A stretch of DNA of 46,368 nt from Mnemiopsis leidyi (Eukaryota > Ctenophora > Tentaculata > Lobata > Bolinopsidae), in NCBI GenBank assembly GCA_000226015.1, contig JH153031.1, forward strand, positions 300,129 through 346,496. The letters are read 5' to 3'. Below the pieces are notes generated by a model, which saw only the letters and a program-made list of their open reading frames with translations, did not search any database and was not told where the DNA came from. Shown here piece after piece: positions 11,085 through 23,337 of the stretch. Within the stretch, counting starts at the first letter, position 1, and the number at the start of each line of letters is the position of its first letter. Position numbers and translations under genes: made by a program.

Positions 11085-12179
11085 TCAAGAACAACTCTTA
11101 GCTTGTGGACTCTGCTCACCCCAACAACTGTCCACCCTTGTTCTATTTAACATCGGGACATGGACCGCATTCACACTGTTTCTCTTGCGGTCTCGATGGA
11201 ACAAGTCTCCAACCACTTGCATCTGTTTGAATATCTCACGACGTATGGCCTTTAGTCGGAGAGCATAAACAACAGGGTTTAGAGCAGGTGAGAGGTACTG
11301 GATCCACCACACGGTGGTCCGGAGGTTATACTCCACCAGGGTCGAGTAGAGAGAGGTGTTTGGGAGGAGGTACCTGAGGGTGGTGGCTACGTACTGCGGT
11401 AGCCAGGTACTCGTGTCCATACACATCAGCGTTAAGATCGTTACTGTCATGATCATCTTCGTTTGGGAGGCATCCTTCGCTTCACCCATCTGAGTCTGGG
11501 CTTTACGTCGGAGTTTGAGGAGGGTGATGAAGGTGTAGATGCTAGCCACGATGATGATGAAGAAGCTGATGGAGTTGACAGCCATACTTGCCCATATGAT
11601 TAACTCCACATCATGAGCTGAGCCGTAACTAGCAATACACTGGTAGGCAGGCATCATGTACACCGTGACATGCTGAGATAAGATCTCTTGAGCAAGGAGA
11701 CATGCCACAACCAGCCAGGTCAGCAAGAGAACGAAGAGAGCCCTGGCGTTAGTGATTAAAGTCTCACTTTTCAGAGGAAACCTCATCGTCAAGATACGCT
11801 CCATTCCAATCACTGCCACTGTCAAGATTGCCATCTTGAACAGCGGCTGAACGATAAAGGAGGATATCTTGCACCAAGGCCGGTTGTTGCGAATCTGGTG
11901 ATCCCAAGATTGCACCAGATCACCCTGAATGTCCAACCAACGTCCACTAAAGCAGGCTATGGCCACGAAGAGTACGTGAAGGAGTCCGATAAAGAAGTCC
12001 ACGAAAGAGAGACAGCAGATGAGGGTGATGTGAGGTCTCCTCAAGGACCTGGCCCTGGACTTCATGATGGCGAAGACGGTGACAAAGTTACCGATGATGG
12101 TGATGATGGCGAGAAGAAGGGTGACGCTTCCAAGGAGAGGGTTTGTGATGGGATCTACTGTTGTTGTTTTGTTACTCAT
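11085..12179 (-). CDS. Orphan class A (rhodopsin-type) G protein-coupled receptor
   Basis: An intronless ORF of 364 aa with seven hydrophobic segments. Class A landmarks are present: GN in TM1 (N31), LSFVD in TM2 (D61), a TM3 cysteine (C103) and an extracellular-loop-2 cysteine (C181) for the usual disulfide, W155 in TM4, a WLP kink in TM6 (P261) and NPVVY in TM7 (301-305). The TM3 DRY motif is replaced by MER (126-128), so the arginine is shifted by one charge partner but R128 is kept. There is an N-glycosylation site at N3, an amphipathic helix 8 (RLKAIRREIFKQM) and a basic, serine-bearing tail. The ligand cannot be predicted. Single-exon receptors of this sort form large lineage-specific families in invertebrates. 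Confidence 0.93.
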   Translation of the reverse strand: MSNKTTTVDPITNPLLGSVTLLLAIITIIGNFVTVFAIMKSRARSLRRPHITLICCLSFVDFFIGLLHVLFVAIACFSGRWLDIQGDLVQSWDHQIRNNRPWCKISSFIVQPLFKMAILTVAVIGMERILTMRFPLKSETLITNARALFVLLLTWLVVACLLAQEILSQHVTVYMMPAYQCIASYGSAHDVELIIWASMAVNSISFFIIIVASIYTFITLLKLRRKAQTQMGEAKDASQTKMIMTVTILTLMCMDTSTWLPQYVATTLRYLLPNTSLYSTLVEYNLRTTVWWIQYLSPALNPVVYALRLKAIRREIFKQMQVVGDLFHRDRKRNSVNAVHVPMLNRTRVDSCWGEQSPQAKSCS

Positions 12180-15158
12180 TACCTGGTGGAAATCTCATAT
12201 AAATATTTCCTAATTTCCGTCAGAATATCATGTTAGAGAAATGGAATACTTTAAAGTTAAACAAAAGAGTAAAAATCTAAATTAAAAAGAGATAGCTTAA
12301 TCGGCCGATTCAACGAATAAGAGAAGTATACATCCAGACAAATTCATGGAAGTGATATCAAAAACCGCAAAATAGCAACATGAACATGTCGCAACAAAAC
12401 CAGCGAAATCAAACGTCGGTTATCAAAATATCAAACAGCGGCTGGTTCGGATTCAAATAAATCCATTGAACCGCACAGAGTGAGCAGCATGAAGCAGAGA
12501 TTCAATGGCACACTATGAGTATAGATCAATATGAGTATAGATCAATACAGGTCCTTCAATAGAAACAGAGATGACTAGGATTAGAGGTGGCTTTTTTATC
12601 ACGCAGGAGCAATGAACTTACTATTGAAGTATCATGATGGAGTATTTTAGGCAAAAGGAAAAATGATGCAGGAGCAATAAAAACTGTCAAAGCATTATGA
12701 TGGATAAGGTATTTGAGGCAAAAGAGGAAGCAATATTTCAATGAACGAAACCTTTAAGGAATGCTGGTGTTTAGCTGCACACTTTGACATCGAGAGTTTA
12801 TGAATATTACTTTTTGCCTAAAACAATTTGACTTATTCAACCAATTCCGACGGAAAACAGGCAAATTAGTGCTGTCAAATATTATTTCTAGGCGAAACGG
12901 AGATTTGATTCATTGCCTTAATAATTAAATGAACTTCCAAATGATTTTGACAAACAACCATAATTAAACATACCGGAATTCAAATATAACCAAATTGGAA
13001 GGACAAAAACAAGCTTGAAAGACTATAAACGTGCATCAAGTCAACGTATTAGGCTGTATACTTTGGCTTGTAAGTAATAAAGTAAATGGCAGAACAAAAC
13101 ACTGGTAAACTCTCAAATGACACGTTATACAGGTAATGCAAAACGTGTAGAAGACATGGGCGGATATGGATCACATAATCACTGTAAAGTATACTTTTTA
13201 TCGAGCCAAAAATAGTAGCTATTTGCACGCTTACTTGCCCTGAGCTAATAGCGGATTGCTCTACCATTAATATGAATAATGGCAGTAGGATATACTATAG
13301 GTTAGGACGGAAAGGCCAACCAACTGGTCCTAACTCAGTATTCAACCGTCATCTCCTTTTGCATGGGCAGTAGAATAATCATTAATAGGAAATTAATAAT
13401 GCTATACCAGACATTAGACAAACACAGCCAATGATATAAAGATTAAATCAATTTGAATTGATAGTTCAAACTAATCTTTAAATATGTCTTATATTTATCA
13501 TAATGGTTCTACTGTCCTTAAATATATGTTAATTTATGTTTCATCGGTTAAAGCAAAAGCTAGATATTTGTACACTGCATCGATAAGTTTATACTAATCA
13601 CTAAAACTCAAGTAATACGTAAGCAAATAAAAACAAGACTCATTATATACAAGGTTATTCTATCTTAGTTCTAACTGTACAAACAGCTAACATTTCACCC
13701 CGCCAAACAAACAATACGTTCCAGGATGTGAGGCTGTAAGATGAATGTCAACGTTACGTTATCGTTTGTACAACTTTCTAATGGTGTCGGTCATGGTTTT
13801 GTTACGTCATGTGGTGTCTCACAATTCATACTAAGTGTATATTTATTGATATTATTGTTCTTTAATTCGATGTGTAAGTAATATGTTAACGTTCGATGCG
13901 GTAGTAACGAGAGTAAGAATGGTTGCTTGCTTCTCCGAGGAAAATTAAACCAGGGTATTTTCACATTCTCGCCGCAAGTCCGCACAATTCCCATGTATCT
14001 ATCAAACCCATCTGATCCCCTACCTTTCATTTCATTCAATAATAGCAATAATGGACAATAACAATCTCTTAACACACAGGAGATGAAATTGGCGAATCTG
14101 GCGATGATATTATCAACAATCATAAATTTAATATTTTTCAACCACTGATCAAAAATTACACTACATTGACACTATCAATAACTTACATTGATTTTGATAG
14201 AATTTAAGTTTACGCAACACAGCTCAGGAATAAATCGTAGCTTGTAAAAGTTTCTGATTAATATTTACAGACATAACAAGGCAACATCATAATGAAAAAC
14301 GTTAGCTAAATATTATAAACTTNNNNNNNNNNAACTTTCAGGTCCCGAAAATAAAAATAGGCATTAAAACTTTAATAGACTAAATAAACGAAAAGGTCAA
14401 TGTTCGTTGCCTGATGATTTAGAAACCGTAATTCAAAAAGTATGTCATCTGTCATGAAACTTACTAAAACAACTTAATATTGGACACAATGTTGCAAATT
14501 ATACAAGTCAATACAAGTATACAGAGTAAAATAAAAATAGTATAAACAAGAAATCAAGTACCTAGGTCAGGAAAACTGAAAATATGTAAGAAAACAGAAC
14601 ACCTACTTTTGTAAATAGTCACTGTTAAATGTTAAACGAAAAGTTATACTTTCCAAAAAGATAATTCAAATTTTCAGTATTAATTGGGCAGTGAATTAAT
14701 CATATAAAAAATCAAAATGTTATTTTCACATTATGTAAACACACGTAATCATTGTACACATAATACATTACAAAATCTGAGGAATAAACTTAAATGTCAA
14801 AGGGTTGTCAAGTGTCAACATATTAAACTCAAAGCATAAACTTCATGTTAATGGAGCAATGGACCATGATCAAATATATCAATTTTATATACTTCAGTTA
14901 ACTTGTTCAGGAAACAGAACCTATGGGCAATCGAATAGATCCTGTTATCCATTAAACTATAAACCTTAAGATTCTGACATCTTTTGAAAAAGCTACAATA
15001 TAATTAAAAAATATCTATATCAGATGTCAACCCAGATTAAAAGTTCAAGCATTCCATACGTCATATAAAATCAACTCAAAAATGAAAACAATATGGTAAT
15101 CCGTCCCGGAGAATGAAGATCCGAAAAAAAGGAAATTCCCGGATACCTAGCTACCCAA
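12180..15158. other. Intergenic region between GPCR and SFXN5
   Basis: About 3 kb of AT-rich sequence in which I recognise no gene. Small repeats are present: a 16-bp direct duplication (TATGAGTATAGATCAA) at about 12517-12547 and an imperfect duplication of about 60 bp at 12600-12725 (AGGAGCAAT...ATCATGATGGA...GGCAAAAG). The 116-codon open frame at 13791-14141 (minus) has no recognisable domain and biased composition, so I do not call it a gene. Confidence 0.5.
14323..14332. other. Assembly gap of 10 N
   Basis: Ten unknown bases; the round number suggests a scaffold join of unknown size. Confidence 0.95.
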
Positions 15159-18100
15159 CTACAAACCCTTGTTGTAGTAGACAAAGCCTCCAGAAGGATT
15201 GCAGGAAGGTTCTAGTTTGTCAGCTGCAAGCTTGCTGGTTTGAGGAAAACAAGCCACAGCTAGAGGTATTCCAACGTAGAGTCCCAGAGTAGAGAGGGCA
15301 ACTGTTGTAGGGATACGAGCTCGTGGGAACCTGGGCGGGCGTGGTCAATCTAGGTAGTGGGCGTGGTCAACCTGGGCGGGCGTGATCAATCTAGGTAGTG
15401 GGTGTGGTCAAGCTGGGCGGGCGTGGTCAATCTAGGTATTGGGTGTGGTCAACCTCGTTGGGCGTGGTCAATCTAGGTATGGACTGGTGAGTAGTGGGAG
15501 TGTTTGTATTTGGGTCTACCCGGGTCGAATAAGGGTTTGAAAATTGGGGGTGTGGTCAACCGTCGATAAAATATAGCGGTTGTGAGAGAACTTGACGTTC
15601 GCACATTCTCAAGTTGCTTTTTTAATCTTAAAGCTTTAAAGTTTTAATAAATAATAAGTATAAATGCTTTGATATACGACCTTTCATGATGTCAATAATG
15701 AATGATATTATGTCATATTAAAGATAACACGCCCGCGTACCAAAACATAACTCTACAAAATAGAGTTATTCTTAAGTCACGTTAACACTATGCCATATGA
15801 GACCAAAGACTAAAAGAGTTCAAATCAGAGTTAAGCATAAATGAGTAACTTGAACAATATAAGCCTATAACGAAAAAGGGGAAGTTCGCGAAACCAATAA
15901 CATGATGACATTGCAAAGCGGTCCAAAATGTGATGATAAAAGCCACGCGCCAAGTTCATTGACCATCTGTTACAAGTAGGCCAAGTTTACCGTGGTACTT
16001 CTATCATACGTTGTGCTTGAGGAGACGAAAATTTGCGGTGATTAATTGAAAAGAGCTGATCAGGAGACGGAATTAAGTAAGGTGTGGTCTGGCAGGGAGC
16101 ACTTTGCACACACGAGGATACGTATCTGTCGCACTGGCAAAAGTATTGACGAGAGCATTGTACATGGTAAAAGAATCACAGAAACTCACGGCAAAGGTCA
16201 GCTTATCAGTTTGATTTGATTGCTTCAACGTTCAACCTTTTCACCAGCTAGTTTCAGGGCGTAGTGGAACTATTTATTTACTTTTCAGTGGTCTCTCCCA
16301 AATTTGCTCTGTGTGTGTGTGAAATTAAACAAAATGACGACTGCTGACTGCCATTGATGGAGATATGTTTGTTTGTAGTGAAGTAATGAGTATTGCTTTG
16401 GTGGCCTTCATCAGAAATACACGTAGTTGGTTGCCAATACAAATTTTACATTTGATGACGATAGAGCCAATAAAAAAGCACAATTTGTTGGGAGCAGGGA
16501 GGTGACACGAACTTGTTTCTTTAAAGTTTATAATATGTCCTCGCACATGAGTAAAAAATTTCAGAATTTTCCGTGAAAAGAATAATCGAATACTAACAAC
16601 TAAGTAAAGAATACTTAAGTACTAGCTTACAAGGTACGAAAAATGTTTGAGAGAGTAGAGACCAGAAGACTTAATTTGATGAACCTAATTTACTTGTCAT
16701 AAATTACAGACTAAAGAGTTACAGTAATACAAGTAATTTAGTGACTACTTAATCTTATACCAGAAAAGCGAAGATCTTATTTCACTTACTAAGTTGTTTT
16801 ACTGATAACTTTACCTAGTTTGTTGGCATTTTTATGGCAATAAATTCCGCCTGTTTGACGCCATATAAAGCAGGCTATCTAAAACAGTTCGGACCAGCAT
16901 GGCACCATATAAACAAGTCACTAAAAGTCCGGATCGCTGCAGCTTGTCGACTAACAAAGATAATCAAACAAGTCCGACACAAGTTGCCCGGACACAACGT
17001 TCTTAACGCGACGCCTCTGGGTGGGTGGATGTTGCACGCACCAACGTGAAGAGCAACAAACTGTTGCAGCCTCACCCTGAACACCCCCGAAAGGTCCCAG
17101 CACCGTCAAATTTTCAAGCTTTCAAGCCAGAAATGAGCTGTCGCAGATTGGACCGTAATCACGAAGTTGAAGTCACATGACCAGTTAAGCTGCGGTCAGT
17201 CGACCACCGTTAATGCACAGCTACTAATATACACCAGTCTGCGATACTCAGTGCAGTATGTTATGAGCTTATGTTGATATTAATTTGATGAGAGGAGTTA
17301 GGGATGGTTACTGGGAGTCCGAAATGCGATCTGAGGGTCCTGACAAATTGTACCCAGCACATAATCCATCAGCATCGTGAGATTATCTCACCAAGAGAAT
17401 ATGCTACCAATTTTCGTAGGTGAAATTTCTATTAAAGCGGTGTTTGAGCATTGCGGCACAAATGCTAAATTTGTTGTCTATTGGTCTACCAGTCTCTAGT
17501 TTGGCGTGGAGCCAAAGTTGACTTGAACTAGGCTTGATCAACTTTTATCAGATTAAAGTACCTAGCTTCATTAGAAGATTATCGTTTGGCGTCAACTGAT
17601 TTGCATAATGTTATTAGTGTGTTACCTTATATTTCTTTTATTGGGATCATATCGTACTCATGTCATAAATATTAACTATTAAGTTTAGTGAAGTTTTGTT
17701 GGCCAGGAGACTAGATCTCTAAAAAAGTTAAAATAAGAAAAAACGATCCGAAACATCAGGACTGTGGACAAGTAAACCTCCACAATAATCAATGTCAACC
17801 GAAAGAAAAAGATTTGCAACAAAGAAACCCCTACCTCTTGAAGACAGTGGTGGCCCGCTCCAAGATGGCGATGCCGGCGGGAGGTAGGAAAAATATGGGG
17901 GTTGCCATGACAATGCGAGTAAGAGCAGTAGTGAGGATAGCTTTGCGAGCTGCTAGGTGAGAAACTCCTGCACTGGTTCCATCCTCGTTAAAGACTTCCA
18001 CTCCTAAACAGCCGGGTAGATCAGACTTAGTACACAACGTGTCAAATGTTACTCTAAAGTACATAGCTACATATCGTTCTTTGATAGTTTTGTAAGGAAA

Positions 18101-21100
18101 CAAAACAACTTTTTCATAATTCTCGTCGTTTATTTAAGTTCTTACTACCTTACGTTAGAACTTAGAAATCTATAACTTCAATCACACACGAATCTGTGAC
18201 TCTCCTACCAGAAAACAATCTTCTTCAGAAAATGACACTAACCGTTAAAGAACTCCCCGTTCCTCATCAGGACAATGTTACACATACTAGCTGACGCTAC
18301 CGCCGGGAACGGTAGAAACGTAGCTAACGTTCTTTTCATGGAGGCACTTATCCTGATTTTAGGAAATGTAGGGATAAGTAGAAAGTTATTTAAGTGGATA
18401 ACGCGTAAAATATAATAGAAAAAACAGATGAACAATTAAGGGAATTCCTGGATATGATCGCTTATCAGGGGAAAGAGTGAACAGATTATTTTAGTGGAAG
18501 GTTACAAAGCAGTAGACTGCACACTTTGGGGAGGTAGTGATGGCGCGTCGCAGGACGGTGGCGACAGTGACAGCGACACCCACCGCTCCCAGGTAACCAC
18601 CAACCATCTGGTATGTCGACGTCTCTTTGCTTGCGTTACGGTTACAGTAGTTGAAGCCTTGAATTTGCTTGCGTTACGGTTACAGTAGTTGAAGCCTGGG
18701 ATTTGCTTGCGTTACGGTTACAGTAGTTGAAGCCTGGAATTTGCTTGCGTTACGGTTACAGTAGTTGAACCCAGGGAGTAAACCACGTGTCGTTATATGT
18801 GAAGAAAATTTATAAAAGGTACAATTTATTAACAATTTTTCACACTTTGAATCAAATAAGTTTTGACCTAAGAGATCGACCCTTTATATTACAACATACC
18901 TGCATTCATGGTCTGGTTAAGAATCTGGTACATAGTTGCAACAAGGGGTTGAGTTCCCGGCATCACCATCAGAGCACATATAGGTATGTTAGCCGGGCTG
19001 AACCTGCAAGTTCATCTTTAACAGAGATGAAGTATAGAGATCAGAGAACGTTACCTGTGGGGAGGTGTCCCAAATTTGTTTTGAATTGAGAGCATTTATC
19101 TTGATATATCCATATCATATATATCTTGTCATATCAAGTGATATATCGGCTTATGAATATATTCCTTCAGATGTCGGCCTCGGTCTACTTTTATTCTTTT
19201 GGTCATTTGCTTCTTAATCGAATCAGTCGCATCATCACTCATCAAAATCTATAAGTAGCATTGCAATAGCTACTCTCACAACTATCGCCTACTTTGAATA
19301 TATTATTAGCGGCTAAGTTACCTAAGTTAAGTTAGTAGGGCTATACTTGTGATAATGATAAAAGTTACAAGGTACTGAGAGAATCCAAAATGCCTATTTG
19401 CTACAAGCTGAATATTCTAAAGTTAAAGATCATATAGTCAATATTCAATACTGACACCTGGGTCACATACTGATCGCATTAGCCCTCATTCTCGGTCTCT
19501 AAATACCCTCACCTTAGCCTGAATTTTTCTCTCAAAGAGAGAAAGAATCCAATCAACGGTAGGAATCCAAAATGCACTATTCTTCTATTGGTCGGTAAAC
19601 TCAATAATCAATATTTGTATACAATATTCATTCTTCAATAATAAATATTCAATACTGGCAACGGAGCAGTCCAAAATGCCCTATTGTTAACTTATTTTCA
19701 ATATTAATTATTAGGTACTTTATGTTCTCAGGACCAGTGAATAACAAGTAACCGTCGCGTAAGAGCCATTATTCAGCGATTCTCGCTCTCTGGCTAATCT
19801 CTATCGTTGCTCTTCTCAGACGCTTTTTATCCATTAATTACAAAGAATCGAATACAGGGCCCAAATCAACATTTTAAGGCTGATAGGGTGCGGACAACGT
19901 TGGAAGGTGTTGTTTAACTTTGCCAGTGATTGATTCAGAAAATTTCACGTTACAGAAAGTTTAAAAATCGACCGGAGCGGCCGGATTAGGAATTCCGATC
20001 CAATCGATCCGGATTGGATTGGCTAGCCATAATTCCTCATGAAATTGTCGTCTAGATTTTCACATTCTTCATTTAATGAACTAAAATTCGATTAATCGTT
20101 ATCAAAACCAATGAGTATGCCTTCATTAGGAAATAATTCTAAAAAACTGATTAACTGCTGGGTTTTAAAACAGAAATCCGCCGTAAGTCATTTTTTTACC
20201 AGATGGTTTCAAAAAATATCTTTTGTCTTTTTTCTGCAACAAAAAATGATTTTCTTTGAAACTTAGACTGCACATTATCTTTACTTGGTAAACATATCTA
20301 TATTACACAGTTGGCAGTGCACGATAACGTATTTTCCACAAACAGGAAGACAGATGATTTTGAAATTATTTCTTCTCTTTTCTTTGGCGTCGCGGTATCG
20401 TGCAGGTACAAAAGCTTGATTTTTATCATTTTTATTTAACCACTTATTTTTATTTAACCACATAGTTCAAAATAGTTAAGAGGCAGACACTTGTTCAAGA
20501 CAAATTGTAAACAGTGAATTACCCTCAGCGCACAGTAAAAGTTCTGATTTATCGATATATTGATGTATTTTTTCTAGCTTTTCAATATTATACCACTGCA
20601 GTACTGTGTAACAGTTAACAAAATTACAGCGACAGAAGAGCAAGTTACTGGTGATATAACAAAAGTAAATGATGAGCACTTCCCTACTATCGATTTTAGC
20701 ATAGAACTTAACGAAAATGCAAAAGCACTTTGTGGAAAAATCTTGCTGGCTACGAACAAAGATTTACCTTGCAAGGAAACAAGTGCGTGATACTCATCTG
20801 ACAAAATTGCAATCAGTAAAGTAGCAGGGCTCACATGGCCTCCAAGCAGCTTAAAAGTTGCAGCCTGAAAGTTTCAGTTCAACTCTACCTGAACTCTCTA
20901 AATACATATTCTATAACAATCTAAACTCAGATATATTGATTTCTGCTTTTGATTTAGAATCAGATTTTATTCCAACAATCAGATTTTATTCCAAACATAG
21001 TTGGAGAGCATGAAGAATGAAAGAAATTTGAATTATTCATGAAAACTCCCAAAAACAGGCAATATTACGAATAATGAATTAAACTGAAGTCAACAAATGT

Positions 21101-22533
21101 GTCGAAAAATGTTTCAAAAATGTGTCGATATTAGGCTATTCAAAGAGCAGAATGTGACGTTTTACGTTTATTAGCATTGACATGTTGTTCTATTTCGCAT
21201 AATACTCGCATCCTCACTATTTTTGAGTGTTCTTTCACGGAACGTCTCATTCTTCAGAACGCCAAGAAACCTTATCAGGAAAATTGGAGGTGAAAAATAT
21301 AAAAAACACTATTCTAGATCAACCGACTCAGTTCTCAATAAACCGGCTCACTTCTTTTAGGTAATTTTTCTTATAAATCACAAATATTATTCTTTTTTTA
21401 GAAATTTCAGGTTAAGGTGCATTTGTTTGACGATATATTATGTTTCATATCTGCTCTACTTACAAGGTAAGAAACCCGTTAGGAATGAATGAATGAAGAC
21501 CATAACAACATCACAAATACAGCAAATTTATTGAGGTGCGATGTCTTCCAAATGGAACTTTCCGAAGTATACAATCTGACAGATGTTTAACGACCATTAG
21601 TTAAACCCTCTTTTGCTGTGCGTGCTTAACTTTTCGTCCAGTTATTCATAGATTTTTGAAACCCCTCGTTTCTTTGAATCATGGAAAAATGAAGAGATAC
21701 AAACACAGCATGTTAACTTACCCTGTCATGGAAAAAGGAAGAGGAACTACAGTTCCAGTGTCTGGGTGTATCCTACCGAACACTGCGTACTGGGCTTTCC
21801 ATAGCTCCTCATCTGGAACAAAGAATATCTAGAGGTCCAACATGGAATGATGGAGATTATATAAAAGTCCAAAATTGATCTGAAGTTTTAACCACTACCA
21901 GCAAATTTGATGATTTCTCCAAATGCCACTTCCGAAAGTTTTAAGAAAATACTTGATCACTTCTTCTTAATAACCAGAACTGTCAACTGAAAATAATTCC
22001 ATAGTAGGTACTAGGTAGTCTACTAACCGGTTTTGTTTGAGCTTCCTGACTTATGTTCATCTATCATAACTTTACATTGTTCAAGTTTGGCAGTACTGTA
22101 AAACAGAAATCTAGGATCAACCTGGAAAAAAAGTTAGAATTTGCTGTTAAATATATGTATTTTAAGTGTTAACAGCAGTTAATCATTCATAGACAGTTTT
22201 AAATGTTTCAGTCTCCCAGAGAATCTCGACTGATATTTACTTACTCGAGCTATGAAATGTTTTATGTCGACTGACATTTACTTACCAGAGCTATAAAACT
22301 TTTCAGTCTCCCAGAGAACGCGAACGTCTACTGCACTGATATTTACTTACCTAGGCTATACAATGTTATAGTCCCATGTAGAATGTCGACTGATATAATT
22401 AACTTACCTGAGCTGTAAAATGTTATGGTCCTACGTAGAATGTCGACTGATATTTACTTACCTGAGCTATAAAATGTTTTAGTCTCCCCGAAAATGTCGA
22501 CTGATCCCACTTAGGTTCCCCGGAACGGAACAT
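15159..22533 (-). CDS. SFXN5: Sideroflexin-5, mitochondrial inner-membrane transporter
   Basis: Eight exons: 22462-22533, 22028-22121, 21722-21812, 18900-19003, 18525-18657, 18243-18352, 17835-18003 and 15159-15330, all phase-consistent, giving 314 aa (human 340). Family landmarks in order: EPKWDQSTFSGRLKHF, VDPRFLF, DEELWKAQ, RIHPDTG, NQTMNAGFNYCNRNASK, GGYLGAVG, FPAVASASMCNIVLMRNGE, ALTRIVMATPIFFLPP, ACFPQTSKL and the C-terminal YYNKGL. NYxNRNASK and FPAVASAxMCN point to SFXN5 rather than SFXN1-3 (which carry serine transport); human SFXN5 is reported to handle citrate. The start ATG follows an in-frame stop; the N-terminus is shorter than in human. The exon 5 donor (AA|GTGTGC) is weak but keeps the frame. 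Three of its splice sites lie inside tandem arrays. Confidence 0.95.
15328..15480 (-). repeat. 41-bp tandem array on the SFXN5 exon 8 acceptor
   Basis: Units start at 15328, 15369, 15410 and 15451 (the last partial). The first begins with the three first bases of exon 8, so on the minus strand each unit ends in CGCCCGCCCAG|GTT or a variant: CAG|GTT in copies 1 and 2, CAG|CTT in copy 3, GAG|GTT in copy 4. The true acceptor (exon start 15330) is therefore repeated upstream into intron 7. The copies differ by a few substitutions. Confidence 0.93.
15331..17834. other. SFXN5 intron 7
   Basis: 2.5 kb intron. Besides the minisatellite beside exon 8 it is AT-rich with no recognisable gene. Open frames at 16325-16546 and 16834-17084 have no family signature on either strand. 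Confidence 0.6.
18626..18777 (-). repeat. 38-bp tandem array on the SFXN5 exon 5 acceptor
   Basis: Four 38-bp copies start at 18626, 18664, 18702 and 18740. Each unit holds the first ~30 coding bases of exon 5 (encoding FNYCNRNASK) with the preceding acceptor. The exon-proximal copy uses TTCAAG|GC (exon start 18657); the next two have CCCAG|GC and TTCCAG|GC. Because 38 is not a multiple of 3, an acceptor one unit further out shifts the frame; starting at the outermost copy restores the initial frame but meets a TAA within the third copy. Confidence 0.95.
19004..21721. other. SFXN5 intron 3
   Basis: 2.7 kb intron, AT-rich. The phrase CCAAAATGCCTATT recurs with small changes near 19387, 19567 and 19671. 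A palindromic patch with EcoRI- and ClaI-like cores lies at about 19975-20035 (GGATTGGATT / AATCCAATCC-type pairing). The open frames at 20281-20834 on the minus strand have no recognisable domain. Confidence 0.5.
22190..22501 (-). repeat. Tandem array on the SFXN5 exon 1 donor (units 40-66 bp)
   Basis: Six diverged copies of the 3' half of coding exon 1 plus its donor. The genuine copy is 22447-22501 (GCTCAG|GTAAGT, exon end 22462). Copies at about 22390-22446, 22337-22389, 22271-22336 and 22231-22270 each keep GTAAGT preceded by CAG, TAG, CTG and CGA. A sixth, at about 22190-22230, has lost the donor. All retain the CAGTCGACATT-like start and the TTTATAGCTC-like end. Reading from exon 1 into the second copy meets a TAA, so only the first donor gives a protein. 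Confidence 0.92.
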
Positions 22534-23337
22534 AACTTTGAGAGCAGCTACAAATGTTTGCTTTGGTTAGATTTTTTCTCTTCTCCGTAGTTAACTACTT
22601 CTCTACACATGTTTATTGAAAGCTTCAACGGCAACAAATTCGTATTTATTTATGTCTTTCAACCCCCTACAAATTTAAATCAGAGTTTCGAACTTAGTGT
22701 TGATACTTGATGAGATCGCTGAAGTAACACGCAAATTTTGACATTAATGAAATTTCTTTCAAAAAGAATGTTACAATATATAATTTGTCTCATAGTCAAA
22801 TTAAATGGCTCACTGGAAATCAATGCGCTAAGAATAATATTTTAAAAACAATCTGATTAAAATCTTTGAAAACCTAGAAAATAATATGAAGAAATTATGG
22901 ACATGAGAATTTTTGGGAGGAGTCGAATTTATTTCATCGAGTAACAGCGATTGACCAATAAGGGAAAATACGACCAATAAATTTTGGAAAACGCTGTCAC
23001 GTTATAGAAAAGAGTTCCGACTTCTTCCCCAAGAATTCTGGCGTCCGTTAAGTTTTACTAAATAAAAAATATAAGAAATAAATCTTTTAAAGATTAAAAA
23101 CACAACAATAAGAATTAGGGTACTGCAGCGACCATGAATTGGTTCTTAGAGTTTTTTCCAACAAAATACTCACGAAAAATAAGAAAATATATACTAATAC
23201 TATACCCAAGATTCGACAGCCACTCAGAATCAATTACCATACCATTCAAATCGAATACAAATAAAAAACACTTCCAAAAGTTATTTGGACTTCACGACGT
23301 AATCAAACTAAGAATAAAACGTGTGAAAGTTTTAACT
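22534..23337. other. Promoter-side region of SFXN5 and 3' side of the membrane-protein gene
   Basis: AT-rich 0.8 kb. It includes a copy of the CAGCGATTGACCAAT motif (about 22949-22963) that also occurs inverted in the MITE at 3823-3957. No gene recognised. The plus-strand frame that starts at 23134 runs antisense into the last exon of the membrane-protein gene and is a shadow. Confidence 0.5.

Noticed and set aside
13791..14141. A 116-aa gene on the minus strand
   Set aside because: No family signature, ordinary AT-rich codon use, no splice or promoter signs; it may still be an exon, but I cannot support it.
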